The notes beneath the pieces are model-generated. The model ran no database searches, was not told the DNA's origin, and saw only the letters and a list, made by a program, of their open reading frames with translations. Positions 18,936-28,600 of a DNA stretch of 64,000 bases are shown here, one piece after another. Numbering within the stretch: position 1 is the stretch's first letter; the number at the start of each line of letters is the position of its first letter. The position numbers were made by a program, and so were the translations under genes. The stretch comes from Oscillatoria nigro-viridis PCC 7112. Lineage in GTDB: Bacteria > Cyanobacteriota > Cyanobacteriia > Cyanobacteriales > Microcoleaceae. Location: contig NC_019729.1 in assembly GCF_000317475.1 (NCBI RefSeq), positions 3,548,501 to 3,612,500 of the forward strand, in the 5' to 3' direction.

Positions 18936-19988
18936 TTACTCATTGTTAGGCACAAAGTAATCCCTCAAAAAATCGCAAAGTACATTCAGTTCATTGTGGG
19001 AAAATGCAACAGTGCAATGACTGTACGTACACAAGGTTCTGATTGCATTTTCCCTCTCAAAGTTACCAGCGCCATCAATGATATAAGCCATTTTATAACC
19101 TGCATTTTCAATCTGCTCAAATCTAGCTCTTGCTTGTCCAGCTTTACGTTCAATTACACTATTTGTTGTTACCTGAAAGCTAATCTCTATTGCAACAAAC
19201 TTATCTTCTTTAGAAAGAACTAGATCAAATGTTGTTAGTCCTTTTTCGCTTTCTTGGTCAGTATGTCTAACGCCGGGTAAATGAGCGTTAGGTCTAATAG
19301 CTATATCTATAACCCCTAAATTATCTTGTAAGTATTCTTTGACAAAGTTTTGAGCGATTTGACCTAAAGTATTGGATTGTGACCCAGAGGTTATCCGGCT
19401 AACCCAGATATATCGTTGTTTAATAAACTTATTTAATTTATCGGGTTGACCTAAGTAATTACCAATTTCACATTTAGCTAGAACCTCAGCGCTTTTTTCA
19501 TTCAGCGAACTAGCGCCGAACAAAAGAATTGCTATTAAATCTTTATGTGCCAAAGATAGAGATTGATTTTGGAGAATTTTTTTACCGTCAATCCCTAGTT
19601 TATTATTGGTTAGTTGACCTGATGCTGGTAGAAAAGTGAATTGATAAGAGTAAGTTTGCAGGTTCCAAAGGTAATCTAATCTCTTTAAGGGAAACATAGA
19701 AGTAAACTGACTATTCACTCTTTTTATCATTTCTCCCCCAAAGTCCGCCAGTACAATTAAATGCTTCAGGAACATATTTGCAGAAAGTGTTGAAGCTTCT
19801 ACTATTTGAAATAGTCCGCTTAACTCCGAAACTGGGACGCTAAGAATAGCGATAAATTGCTCTTGAGTTTCTATCAATTTTGGTATGACACTGAGTTCTG
19901 CTTCCTTTTGAGATAAGTCGGAAGGCCAAAACATAGAAGCTAACTCACGGATTTCTTCAACTGTTCTTCTGTAATTTTGAGTTGACAT
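18936..19988 (-). CDS. Probable type II restriction endonuclease
   Basis: The 350-residue protein has no overall similarity I can name. It contains FDLVLSKEDKFVAIEISFQ at about residues 260-278, which resembles a PD-(D/E)xK core (Asp on one strand, then IEIS with Ser where Lys is usual), followed by TTNSVIERKAGQAR, as in several restriction enzymes. Its place, just upstream of and codirectional with a C5 methyltransferase, is the main argument. The order nuclease first, methyltransferase second is found in many R-M operons. The protein could instead be another accessory nuclease. The ATG start is unambiguous. Confidence 0.7.
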   Translation of the reverse strand: MSTQNYRRTVEEIRELASMFWPSDLSQKEAELSVIPKLIETQEQFIAILSVPVSELSGLFQIVEASTLSANMFLKHLIVLADFGGEMIKRVNSQFTSMFPLKRLDYLWNLQTYSYQFTFLPASGQLTNNKLGIDGKKILQNQSLSLAHKDLIAILLFGASSLNEKSAEVLAKCEIGNYLGQPDKLNKFIKQRYIWVSRITSGSQSNTLGQIAQNFVKEYLQDNLGVIDIAIRPNAHLPGVRHTDQESEKGLTTFDLVLSKEDKFVAIEISFQVTTNSVIERKAGQARARFEQIENAGYKMAYIIDGAGNFERENAIRTLCTYSHCTVAFSHNELNVLCDFLRDYFVPNNE

Positions 19989-20109
19989 TTTTGGTTTTTT
20001 GTGGTATTAAGTGCTGTGAGTTTGATGAGATCGCCCGCCCTTCTCGCTATTAAATGTTCGGCGGTTGACGGGATTCTTCTGAGGAGGAGGCTGGCGATCG
20101 CACTTTTCC

Positions 20110-20685
20110 CTATTTCTTGCTACTAATCCATTCCTTAAGATCCTGAATGGTAAAAATGGCTTGAAAATTCAATCCCGCCTCGCGATATAATTCCCCTCCA
20201 CCTTGCTCTCTATCAATCAGAGACAAAATACGATCGACTTTATAACCAGCCGCCCGCAACCGATCCACCGCCTGCATCGCCGACTTGCCCGTCGTCACCA
20301 CATCCTCCAAAACCGCCACATTCGTGCCCTCTGGCAACAGCGGCCCCTCAATATACGCCATTGTCCCGTGTCCCTTCGTCTCCTTTCTGACAATTAAAGC
20401 TGGTATAGGTCGATCGCCCAAAGCCGAAACTACGCTCACCGCAGTTACAATCGGGTCAGCACCCAAAGTCAAGCCGCCCACAGCTTGCACATCCGACGAC
20501 AGCATCGACAACAGCAAACGTCCCGTTGCCAAAGCACCTTCAGCGTGCAGCGTCACCGGTTTGCAGTTAATGTAATAAGAACTTTTCTGCCCCGAAGACA
20601 GCACAAAATCGCCTTCGCGATAGGCAAACTCGCACAACAAATCGAGAAGTCGATCGCGCAACACTTTTAAATCCGCAGCATTCAT
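20110..20685 (-). CDS. pyrE: Orotate phosphoribosyltransferase
   Basis: The 191-residue enzyme joins orotate to PRPP to make OMP in pyrimidine synthesis. The PRPP-binding motif VAVLEDVVTTGKSA is at about 128-141. The N-terminal FVLSSGQKSSYYINCK and the loop RKETKGHG are characteristic of PyrE. Length is normal. It is transcribed away from the small secreted-protein gene at 20770, with an 84-base divergent promoter region between them. Confidence 0.95.
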   Translation of the reverse strand: MNAADLKVLRDRLLDLLCEFAYREGDFVLSSGQKSSYYINCKPVTLHAEGALATGRLLLSMLSSDVQAVGGLTLGADPIVTAVSVVSALGDRPIPALIVRKETKGHGTMAYIEGPLLPEGTNVAVLEDVVTTGKSAMQAVDRLRAAGYKVDRILSLIDREQGGGELYREAGLNFQAIFTIQDLKEWISSKK

Positions 20686-20769
20686 AACTCACACCGTGTA
20701 AAAAACACAAATAATCCGCCGATAATCAGTTTATAGTGGAATCGGAATTAATTAAGGAGGCCCAAATAT

Positions 20770-21297
20770 ATGAGTCAAAAGTTAAAAGGCCTGAGCGGCG
20801 CGTTGATTCTCGCTGTCGCCTCTGCCGCAATGGCATCCGTCAAACCAGGTCAAGCACAAACAGCACGATTTCACCCGATTGCCGATGACTTCAACCGACA
20901 ATTCTTTGAAGCTTCAGGAGACTTTTACCACAACGTCAGCTTGCAAGGTTACTTGGGCGACTATTTAGGCATCGGTTCCCCCAGCGGCGTCGTTGCCTTT
21001 CCCGAAAAAGAAATTGAGCGGGATGCCAGTCGCGTCAACGGCTTCTACCGACGAGTAATGCAGCGCCAAGTTTCCAGCGATCCGATTCTCCGCGTCCCCG
21101 ATGCCGTCAATCCCTTCGATGCTTCAATCATGGCACTGCCTGCTGCTTGTCAGCTAGCACCTCAACCAAGCGGCTGTTTCGCCACTCCCGCCGGACTCCA
21201 AGATCAGTTTACACTTCCAAGACAGCAGCAAGATGCACCGACCGATCCAGGGCCCGTTAGAGGACTTTATCAAGTATCGCCGGCTCGCAAGAATTAA
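20770..21297 (+). CDS. Hypothetical exported protein
   Basis: The 175-residue protein has a signal peptide (LSGALILAVASAAMAS, likely cleaved at GQAQ-T) and a Pro/Gln-rich end. Two cysteines (CQLAPQPSGC) could form a disulfide in the periplasm. A strong ribosome-binding site (taaggagg) precedes the ATG, which supports real expression. I do not recognise the family. It has no operon partner. Confidence 0.7.
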   Translation: MSQKLKGLSGALILAVASAAMASVKPGQAQTARFHPIADDFNRQFFEASGDFYHNVSLQGYLGDYLGIGSPSGVVAFPEKEIERDASRVNGFYRRVMQRQVSSDPILRVPDAVNPFDASIMALPAACQLAPQPSGCFATPAGLQDQFTLPRQQQDAPTDPGPVRGLYQVSPARKN

Positions 21298-21452
21298 TCG
21301 ATCGACAGTTGCGAGTTTTGAGCCGAGGCGGGTTTACTCTCATCTCGGATTTGTATGAGAGAGAAAGTCTCAACCCGCCCCAAAAATTCATGTTTTGGCA
21401 ATTCTTTCGGTAAACGCGCCACTAGCTTTTTTTAACTATCGCGGTTATTTTA

Positions 21453-22875
21453 CAGGATTGACACTCTCCTGGCTAAAGCCGAGGAGATTCTTGATTCGCA
21501 GAATCGACTTGCCGATGCAGAATTACTTCAACATCGGTAGCGGTCAATTCTCCACAAGCGTTCGGATCTAAGATCCAAGTTCCGACGTGCCCCGCCGTAC
21601 TCAATCCCCGACTTAGGATATTTTTAGCTGCGTTCCAGTCACGATCTAATACGCATCCACACCGACAAGCGTGGGTTCGCGTTGAGAGACTTTTCTTAAC
21701 AATTGTTCCGCAACTAGAGCATTCTTGACTTGTTCCGTTAGCTGGTACGGCAATCGTAATTCTTCCGAATACTTTGCCAAAATATTCCAGCCAAATTCGG
21801 AACATATACCAAGAAGCGTCGTTAATCGATTTTGCCAGACAGTGATTCTTCACCATATTTTTAATCCTCAAATCTTCGTAGACTACACAGTCGTTAGACT
21901 GGATGACGCATCTTGCCAGCTTCACGGCAAAATCTTTACGCTGTCTGCTGATTTTGAGGTGGCGCTTCCCTAGAATCGCTCTAGCTTTTTCCGGTTTTGC
22001 GAACCCTTGACTCGTTTTGAAACTCGTTTTTGGGATTTCTTCAACCTGCGTTCTCCCTGGCGGAGGAAACGCGGGTTATCAACTGCAATGCCATTTGAGT
22101 CAGTGTAAAACTCTTTAAGTCCTACATCTAACCCGATGGCGTTACCCGTGATTTCAATCTTTTCAGAACGGTCAACTTGCACGCAAAGCTGCACGTAATA
22201 TCCGTCTGCCCGTCTCACCAAGCGTACTCGTTTGATTTGACTGCGCTGGTAGAAATGTAAGTCGCGCGTTCCTTTTAACTTGAGCTTTCCGATTCCTTTT
22301 TTATCGGTAAAAGTGATTGATTTCCGGTCGTCTGCCAGACGCCAGCCCGTAGTCTTGTATTCGACGGAGCGGTTGTGTTTCTGGAATTGCGGGAATCCTT
22401 TTTTTCCTGGGACTTTCTTTTTGCAGTTGTCGTAAAATCGTGAAATCGCCGACCACGCTCTTTCTGAACTCGATTGTCTGGCCATGCTGTTTAAGTCGTC
22501 GCAAAACGGGAATTCCTTCGCTAGAATGGCGCTGTATTTATTCAAGTCGTATTTGTTGACTTTTTCGTTTTCCATCCAAAACCGCAGTGCTTTGTTGCGG
22601 ATGAACTGCACCGTTCTAATTGCTTCGTCTACAGCTTCAAATTGCTGCTTTTTACCGTATGCTTTCAACTCGAAAACTAGCATGACTTCGACCCTCATCA
22701 CGATAGGTTTATGCTAGCAGCGTTGGCTTAACCCGGTTCTCATTGTTCACAAAGATTTACATAGTTGTAATTTACAGTACATACAATTCAGAAATCTCAT
22801 GAAAAATACTGGGAGGCTAAAGCCTCCTTACCCCTTTCATCCCCGGACTGAAGTCGCGGGGTTTTCAGGGTGTTC
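21453..22875 (-). mobile_element. IS200/IS605-type element with TnpB only (IS1341-like)
   Basis: The element contains a frameshifted tnpB and no tnpA. At the upstream (high-coordinate) end are two hairpins typical of the family: ggaggctaaagcctcc at 22812-22827 and ccccggactgaagtcgcgggg at 22841-22861. At the other end, ctcctggctaaagccgaggag (21466-21486) forms a matching hairpin that overlaps the tnpB stop codon. In this family the tnpB 3' end and right-end hairpin also encode the guide (omega) RNA. The outer boundaries are estimates. Confidence 0.8.
21473..22698 (-). pseudogene. tnpB: TnpB RNA-guided nuclease, split by a single-base frameshift
   Basis: The first frame (22698-21970) carries the N-terminal domain and the RuvC-I aspartate (IGLDVGLKEF). 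The second frame (from 21925) carries RuvC-II (VVYEDLRIKNM), the zinc finger (CSSCG and CRCGC) and RuvC-III (LDRDWNAAKNI). Reading through the other frame between 21985 and 21925 gives the missing ARAILGKRHLKISRQRKDFAVK, so no sequence is lost. The break is at an A5 run (T5 at 21986-21990 on the given strand); six A would restore the frame. All catalytic residues are otherwise intact, so inactivation is recent, or this is a sequencing error. Confidence 0.9.
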
Positions 22876-22899
22876 TTTATAAATATTATCCAATATTTA

Positions 22900-23643
22900 T
22901 CAAACAATGCTGCCGTCAGGCATGATTGTTCCTTTTAAAATAGCTTCCCCCAGATTAGCTCCCGCCAATTTCGCTCCCCTGAGATTTGCCCCGGTCAAAT
23001 TCGCCCCTCTCAAATCAGCTTTGCCGAGGTTTGCCCACCGGAAATCTGCAGCGCTCAACTCCGCAAAACTGAAATTGGCTCTGAAAAGATATGCTGCAGT
23101 GAAGTGAGCTTCCCCGAGGTTAGCTTTAGAGAAATTGGCTGCATAGCAATGTGCTTCAATCACTTCCGCTTGAGTGAGATTGGCTTGACTGAGATTAGCC
23201 AAGTTGAGGTTCGCGCCCATCGCATTAACTCGAAACATCACCGCACCGATTAAATTCGCATCTCCGAAATCAGTTTGTTGGAGATTGGCACCGCTAATGT
23301 CGGCCCCAATTAAATTAGCAGCGCTCAAATCAGCTCCTCTCAGGTCAGCCGCTTGGAGGTTTGTGCCAGTTAAGTTAGCTTTAATCAAATTAGTTTCTAA
23401 CAGTTGCGCTCCGGAAAGATTTGCTAAACTGAGGTTAGATTCGGCGAAGTTAGCCGCAATTAATTTAGCCTTAAATAAGTCTGCTTTACAAAGGTTCGAC
23501 CGCCAAAGATGCGCTCCTCTGAGATTTGCTTGTGCGAGATTAGCTTCGCTGAGATCCGGTTCTAGATTCGGGTTGAGATTTCTCCACTCAATCCAAGTAA
23601 CTGCACCTTTTTTCAGGAGCGCTAAATGCTGTTTGTTTGCCAT
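22900..23643 (-). CDS. Pentapeptide-repeat protein
   Basis: The 247-residue protein is made almost entirely of A(N/D)LxX pentapeptides (for example LSEANLAQANLRGAHL), about 40 units, after a 25-residue N-terminal segment. Such proteins fold as a right-handed quadrilateral beta helix and are very abundant in cyanobacteria, mostly without known function. There is no signal peptide or fused domain. It ends close to the TnpB element, and the ccmP stop is 20 bases upstream on the same strand, so the two may be cotranscribed. Confidence 0.92.
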   Translation of the reverse strand: MANKQHLALLKKGAVTWIEWRNLNPNLEPDLSEANLAQANLRGAHLWRSNLCKADLFKAKLIAANFAESNLSLANLSGAQLLETNLIKANLTGTNLQAADLRGADLSAANLIGADISGANLQQTDFGDANLIGAVMFRVNAMGANLNLANLSQANLTQAEVIEAHCYAANFSKANLGEAHFTAAYLFRANFSFAELSAADFRWANLGKADLRGANLTGANLRGAKLAGANLGEAILKGTIMPDGSIV

Positions 23644-23663
23644 AATTACATCTCCTTTAACGG

Positions 23664-24308
23664 CTATTCCTTGCGACCAAAAATTGCTGGATTTTCCCTA
23701 CCAGCCACGCTTTCCACCGCCGCAATTGCTGCCTGGGAACCTGCTATAATATCTCGTTCTGCGCCGCCGAGGTAAAGCCGTCCGAAACTACCGACAGCCT
23801 GAACCTCTAAGATGTTAATAGATGCGCCTTTTTCTGCTTCATTGGCCGCCAGCGCTGCATAGGCCGCCGGTTCTACTTCTAAGACGTAAAGCGTTTGTCC
23901 CGCCAGCAGCAACTGTCCGCGGCGGGTGCGGTTGATTAATTGTGTTTGGTGGGCGTCAATATTGCGAATAATTTGACTGGAAATCACTCGCGGTTTGATA
24001 CATTCTTCTCTGCGGACTCCGATAAATTCTAGAATTGCTTTGCCTGCAGCCCGCGTTTCCCCCTGCTGACTCGAGTGTACTTCCAGAAGACCGTACAAGC
24101 GTTCGACTACCTGCACTCCCGGGCGCACCGAGGCAGATTTGAGGGCGACATCGGTAATTCGGTTAATTTCGATACCGGGCGAGATTTCTATCCACAGCGA
24201 CGCATCCCCCGGCAGCGGCAAGAATCCGGCGGCGACTGTACCGATGTATGCTGCGTGCTGGGGCTGCAAATTGTCTAGAAATACGTAGCTGCGTAGCTCT
24301 ATTCCCAA
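23664..24308 (-). CDS. ccmP: Carboxysome shell protein CcmP (tandem BMC domains)
   Basis: The 214-residue protein starts (from TTG) [20 protein letters not shown] and continues with the first BMC-type domain (about 2-105: [38 protein letters not shown]). A second BMC domain follows (about 110-210: [32 protein letters not shown]). This agrees with CcmP, the tandem-domain trimer that stacks in beta-carboxysome shells and has a gated central pore. The TTG start is accepted because the first codons match the family N terminus and GGAG lies ten bases upstream. It is typically a satellite gene, distant from the ccmKLMN operon; no other carboxysome gene is in view. Confidence 0.88.
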   Translation of the reverse strand: MGIELRSYVFLDNLQPQHAAYIGTVAAGFLPLPGDASLWIEISPGIEINRITDVALKSASVRPGVQVVERLYGLLEVHSSQQGETRAAGKAILEFIGVRREECIKPRVISSQIIRNIDAHQTQLINRTRRGQLLLAGQTLYVLEVEPAAYAALAANEAEKGASINILEVQAVGSFGRLYLGGAERDIIAGSQAAIAAVESVAGRENPAIFGRKE

Positions 24309-24630
24309 AAGTTTTTATCTCCGTCGATCGAGTTCCAACAGTTGTCTGTGCAATATATGAGTTTACCTTTTTTTGTCAACAACACCTGGTCTGTTGTCGA
24401 GAGTGCCGGAGTGCCTCACAACCGAGTGAGGTGTCAGACCCGCGATTTCTAGTGCCGGAGTGCCTCCGCGAACAATCTTTAATTTTGTGCGCGTGCTAAA
24501 AATTTGATATCAATCTGTAGTTATACGTGGAACATAACAATGTTTACTGCTAGAGGTGGATTTAACTTTAAAAGCCAATCGATATAGTTTTGATAGTTAA
24601 AGATTTTGGCCAACAAAGAGCATTTGAATT
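24309..24630. other. Intergenic region with a short direct repeat, no gene
   Basis: No supported coding frame. The element agtgccggagtgcctc occurs twice (at about 24400 and 24450), separated by about 50 bases. An inverted cctcacaaccgagtgagg (24412-24429) lies between the copies. The function is unknown; it may be a REP-like repeat. Confidence 0.45.
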
Positions 24631-24954
24631 ATGAAACTTTCTGATTTATCCAAAGCAATCGGTGCAGGTATTATAGCTGCAGGTTTAGCTCTAGCACCAG
24701 CTCATCTGCCTGCTTCTGCTCAGACAGATACAACTGGCGGTACAACTTCCGGTACTAACAGCACTACAACCACCACAACTCCTCGCTCCGATGTCTACAA
24801 TGCTGATGCCGATCGCGATTTTGATTGGGGATGGTTGGGATTGCTAGGCTTGTCTGGTTTGTTGGGTTTGATTCCCCGCAAACGCGAAGAAAATGTCCGC
24901 TATACGACTACAACGGGCGATCGCGAGCCCGCCGTGCGTAGTGACTACCGCTAA
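24631..24954 (+). CDS. WGxxGxxG-motif exported protein
   Basis: The 107-residue protein has a signal peptide (AIGAGIIAAGLALAPAHL, cleavage near ASA-Q), a Thr-rich linker and a short hydrophobic C-terminal segment, DWGWLGLLGLSGLLGLIPRKRE, with the WGxxGxxGLxGL motif followed by a basic cluster. This layout resembles C-terminal sorting signals of the WGxxGxxG-CTERM class, where the tail anchors the protein until it is processed. Single gene; the function is unknown. Confidence 0.8.
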   Translation: MKLSDLSKAIGAGIIAAGLALAPAHLPASAQTDTTGGTTSGTNSTTTTTTPRSDVYNADADRDFDWGWLGLLGLSGLLGLIPRKREENVRYTTTTGDREPAVRSDYR

Positions 24955-25030
24955 GAATTGAGTCTTAGGGCTGTGGGCGTCACGCAGGGACAGGATGTTT
25001 TAACCTGTCCGATCGGTACCAACAATCATC

Positions 25031-25058
25031 AAAAAACCTCCATCGGTGAGGTTTTTTT
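25031..25058 (+). terminator. Rho-independent terminator of the WGxxGxxG gene
   Basis: An aaaaaacctc arm, a seven-base loop and gaggttttttt form an A/T-extended stem with a T-run, 76 bases beyond the stop. Confidence 0.85.
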
Positions 25059-25137
25059 GTTTGAGATGGTGCGCGAGCGATCGACGATTAAATTGGTTAA
25101 ATCTGAGATATTGTACCATTGTCAATAAGTTTTTTAT

Positions 25138-25338
25138 GAACAGGCAAGATGCCTGTTCCACAAGAAAATTCACTTAGGAGCATCTCATATTTGTAAAAAT
25201 ACTTCTTCTGGCTCCTGACTTCTGACTCTTTCCTTCTGCCCCGCAGCAAGAGAGCCTCAAAACTCCACTTTCTAGCTGGGCTGCTTTCATTGAGATGCTC
25301 CCAATTCACTTTTTGTGGAACAGGCATCTTGCCTGTTC
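25138..25338. repeat. Pair of gaacaggca palindromes flanking the MITE-like element
   Basis: A palindrome with arms gaacaggca and tgcctgttc occurs at 25138-25159 and again, inverted in its loop, at 25317-25338; a degenerate third copy is near 25390-25414. Together they bracket the element at 25177-25301. The following bases to 25628 contain a gc-rich ttcgggaacggcttcgcc repeat and no supported gene. Confidence 0.7.
25177..25301. repeat. MITE-like element, copy 1
   Basis: This 125-bp element has perfect 11-bp terminal inverted repeats (ggagcatctca and tgagatgctcc). The first 23 bases inside the left end and the ctgctttcat next to the right end recur in the copy at 32889-33020. The middle is a variable heptamer-like tract (ctcctgacttctgac). 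Confidence 0.85.
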
Positions 25339-25628
25339 TTGAGAATAGTGCAAAATGTGAGTTACATCTAAGATATTGTACCATTTTCCTGAATAGGCTT
25401 TCCGGCCTGTTCCAAAACAGACGAATTTTATTGTGCGCCATTGCTCCTAGCCCGTCAATAAAACGCTGATTGAAAAGGGTGCAATATCTCAGATATAACC
25501 CGACTTGAGATGATTAACTTCTTCCTTTCTTCTTCCCTTCTTCCTACCCTTCGGGAACGGCTTCGCCGAACGCGTTCTTGGCGTCTTGGCGGTTCGTTAA
25601 ATAAACTGTTTTCAGACACAAAAAGACC

Positions 25629-28600
25629 TTAAAAAATATTTTTGCCCGATCGATCGAGTACCTCCCAAATCGCTTTCACCAACTTGTCGGGGTCTAAAGG
25701 CTTAGCAATGTGGCGCTGAAACCCCGCAGCCAGCGCCTGCTGATAGTCAATTTCTCCAGCATAAGCGGTGAGGGCGATCGCCGGAATCCGTCCCCCTCGG
25801 TCAGGCGCCAGAGCCCGAACCTGTCGCATCAACATATAACCGTCGGTATCGGGCATTCCAATATCGCTCAACAGCAAATCCGGCACAGACTGAGTTAAAA
25901 CCGCCAAAGCCTCGGCGGCATTAGCAACTGCTGTAACACTTGCCCCACAATCCTCAAGCAGAAAAACCACCAAATCTCGCGCATCGGCATCATCATCCAC
26001 CGCTAACACCCTGATACCGCTCAAATTGAAGGATTGTTCCGGCGGCGCAGTTCCCGCAGGACTTCTGTGAGGTTGCACGGGCATCAGAGGTATCCTGACG
26101 CTCAAGGTTGCGCCTTTGCCTTCGCCGGGACTGTCGGATTTCACCGTGCCGCCGTGGAGTTCGACGAGATGGCGGACGATCGCCAATCCTAAACCCAATC
26201 CGCCAAACTGGCGCGTCATCGTGCTGTCAGCTTGGCGGAAGTAGTCGAATACATAGGGCAGAAAATCAGGTTCGATACCTTTTCCCGTATCAGTTACAGT
26301 AATTTGGGCCTGGGTGTCCACCCGATCGAGAACGACTTGGATTTTGCCTCCCGGCGGGGTGAACTTGACGGCATTTGACAGCAAATTCCAGACTACCTGC
26401 TGAAGTCTCCCCGCATCCCCCAACACCGGGCCGAGATTCGGTGCAAATTGAGTGCTGATTTGAATCGACTTGACTTGGGCCGCCAGACGCATCGTTTCAA
26501 TGGCAGCGCCAATCACCTCGGCTAAATCCACCGGTACAATATTCAAGCTGAGCTTGCCTTGCAGAATCCCCGACACGTCGAGCAAATCTTCGATCAGCTG
26601 GGTTTGCAGTTTGGCGTTGCGCTCGATCGTCTCTAAGGCGTAACGCTGCTTTTGGGGTGTCAGAATGTTCGATCGCAGCAGCTTCGTCCAGCCCACAATC
26701 GGGTTTAAGGGAGTCCGCAATTCGTGGGACAAAACAGCCAAAAATTCGTCTTTGACGCGGTTAGCCTGTTCTGCCTCTTCCCGCGCGGCCTTTTCTCGTG
26801 CTAGAAGGCGTTCCCGTTCCGCTTCTGCAACTTTGCGATCGGTAATGTCAGTGTTGGTGCCACACCAGCGCAGCACCTTGCCTCCATCGTCGCGAATCGC
26901 CACGGCGCGGGAGAGAAACCAGCGGTACGATCCGTCTTTGCCGCGCAAGGGGAAAGTATCTTCCCAGAGTTCGCCTGTTTCAATGCAGTGCCTAAATTTT
27001 TCGACAACGCGATCGACGTGTTCCGGGTGGTGCACCTGCTGCCAGCCCCAGCCCTGCATTTCTTCTAGGGTGGTGCCCGTGTAGTCAAACCAGCGCTGAT
27101 TGTACCAGAAAATCCAGCCGGTGGCATCTGTCATCCAGGCCAACTGAGCGATGTTGTCAGCTAGAGCGCGGAACCGAGCCTCGCTTTCGTGCAGCTCATG
27201 CAGGGCTCGCGCGTGCAGGATCACCGCCCAGAGGCGAGCCACCACTTCTTGCATCAGCCAAACTTCATCCGGCCGCCAGTGCCGAACCACCTTTGATGTC
27301 ACCAGCAAAAGAGCCACCCAGCGCCCTTCCTGAAGGCAGGGAACATCGACCAAAGCGCGAATGCAAACGGCACCGTAGTTATCGAATAAATGCGCTGTAT
27401 TCGGGTCATTAGCGATATCTGAGATGACAAGTGTTTGACCTGCCATAGAGAGAGCTTTCAGTTCTGGCGTCTTAAAGTCGGAGAGTTGATAGGTACCGGC
27501 GGCGCTGGCAAGGTCGGACTGGTGCCAGTCTTGCCGGACAATTGCCCGATCGGCTTCTAAATCGATTTCATGCCAGATGCAGCGATCGACCTTTAAATAT
27601 TCTCCCAGACTGTTCATCGCTTCCCACATCATTTCTGCGGGGTTGAAGCGCTGCCGCAAGCGGACTTCGAGATCGGAGAGAAACTGCTCGTTGAGTTGGG
27701 CTTGTTTGCGATCGTGAATATCTGTATTCGTGCCGATCCACTCGACAACCTGGCCCCCTGCGTCGCGAATTGGCAGGGCGCGGGACAAATGCCAGCGTTC
27801 CATTTGGTCTGCTGCCCGCCGCAGGCGCAGCTCAACTTGATAAACTTCTCCGGTGATGAGAGATTCTTGCCAGCGGGCCAAAGATTCTGCCAAATCCGAG
27901 GGCGGGACGAGGGATTCCCAATTGTTTTGAGCCGCTTCCTCGTAAGACATTCCCAGATATTCCGACCATTTTTGTTGATTGGTAAAGCGAATTTCCCCGG
28001 CGGAGCTTACGTTCCAAATCAGGTGGGGCAGCGACTCAGCCAGGAAGCGAAAGCGGCGGTCGCTTTCTGCTAAGCTTTCTTCTGCTCGTTTGCGATCGTC
28101 AATATCAATCCCTATCCCCGCCCATTGCACCACCTTTCCCTTCCTGTCTTTGACGGGCACAAGTCGCGCTAAATGCCAGCGGTAAGTACCGTCAAACCTG
28201 CGTACCCGACACTCGAATTCGTAGGCTTCCCCTGCTTCAATCGCCTTAGTGCGCGTGCCGACAACTGCTGGCAGATCGTCAGGATGAAATAAGTGCAGCA
28301 CCGGTGCAGCCAGAGGCAATTCAGCCCTCATGCCCGTATAGGTTTTCCAGTGTTGGTTGCAAAACTCTAACCTGCCGTCGGCAGTGTTGATCCACATTAA
28401 TTGGGGGACGCCATCGGCGAGGGTGCGGTAGAGATTTTCGCTTCGCCGCAGTGCTTCTTCTATTTGCCGGCGCTCGGTTTTGTCCTGCATAATTTTCAGC
28501 AAACCTTGCACCTCGCCGGCTGCGTCGCGCAGGGGCATCACCAGCCCGCTGCCCCAAAAGCGGCTGCCGTCTTTGCGGACGTGCCAGCGCTCGTTTTCTG

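Noticed and set aside
24248-24499. Plus-strand frame upstream of the WGxxGxxG gene
   Set aside because: It overlaps the ccmP start antisense and continues into a repeat; no motif.
25097-25441. Minus-strand frame of 114 codons
   Set aside because: It runs through palindromes and the MITE-like element; composition is that of repeats, not protein.
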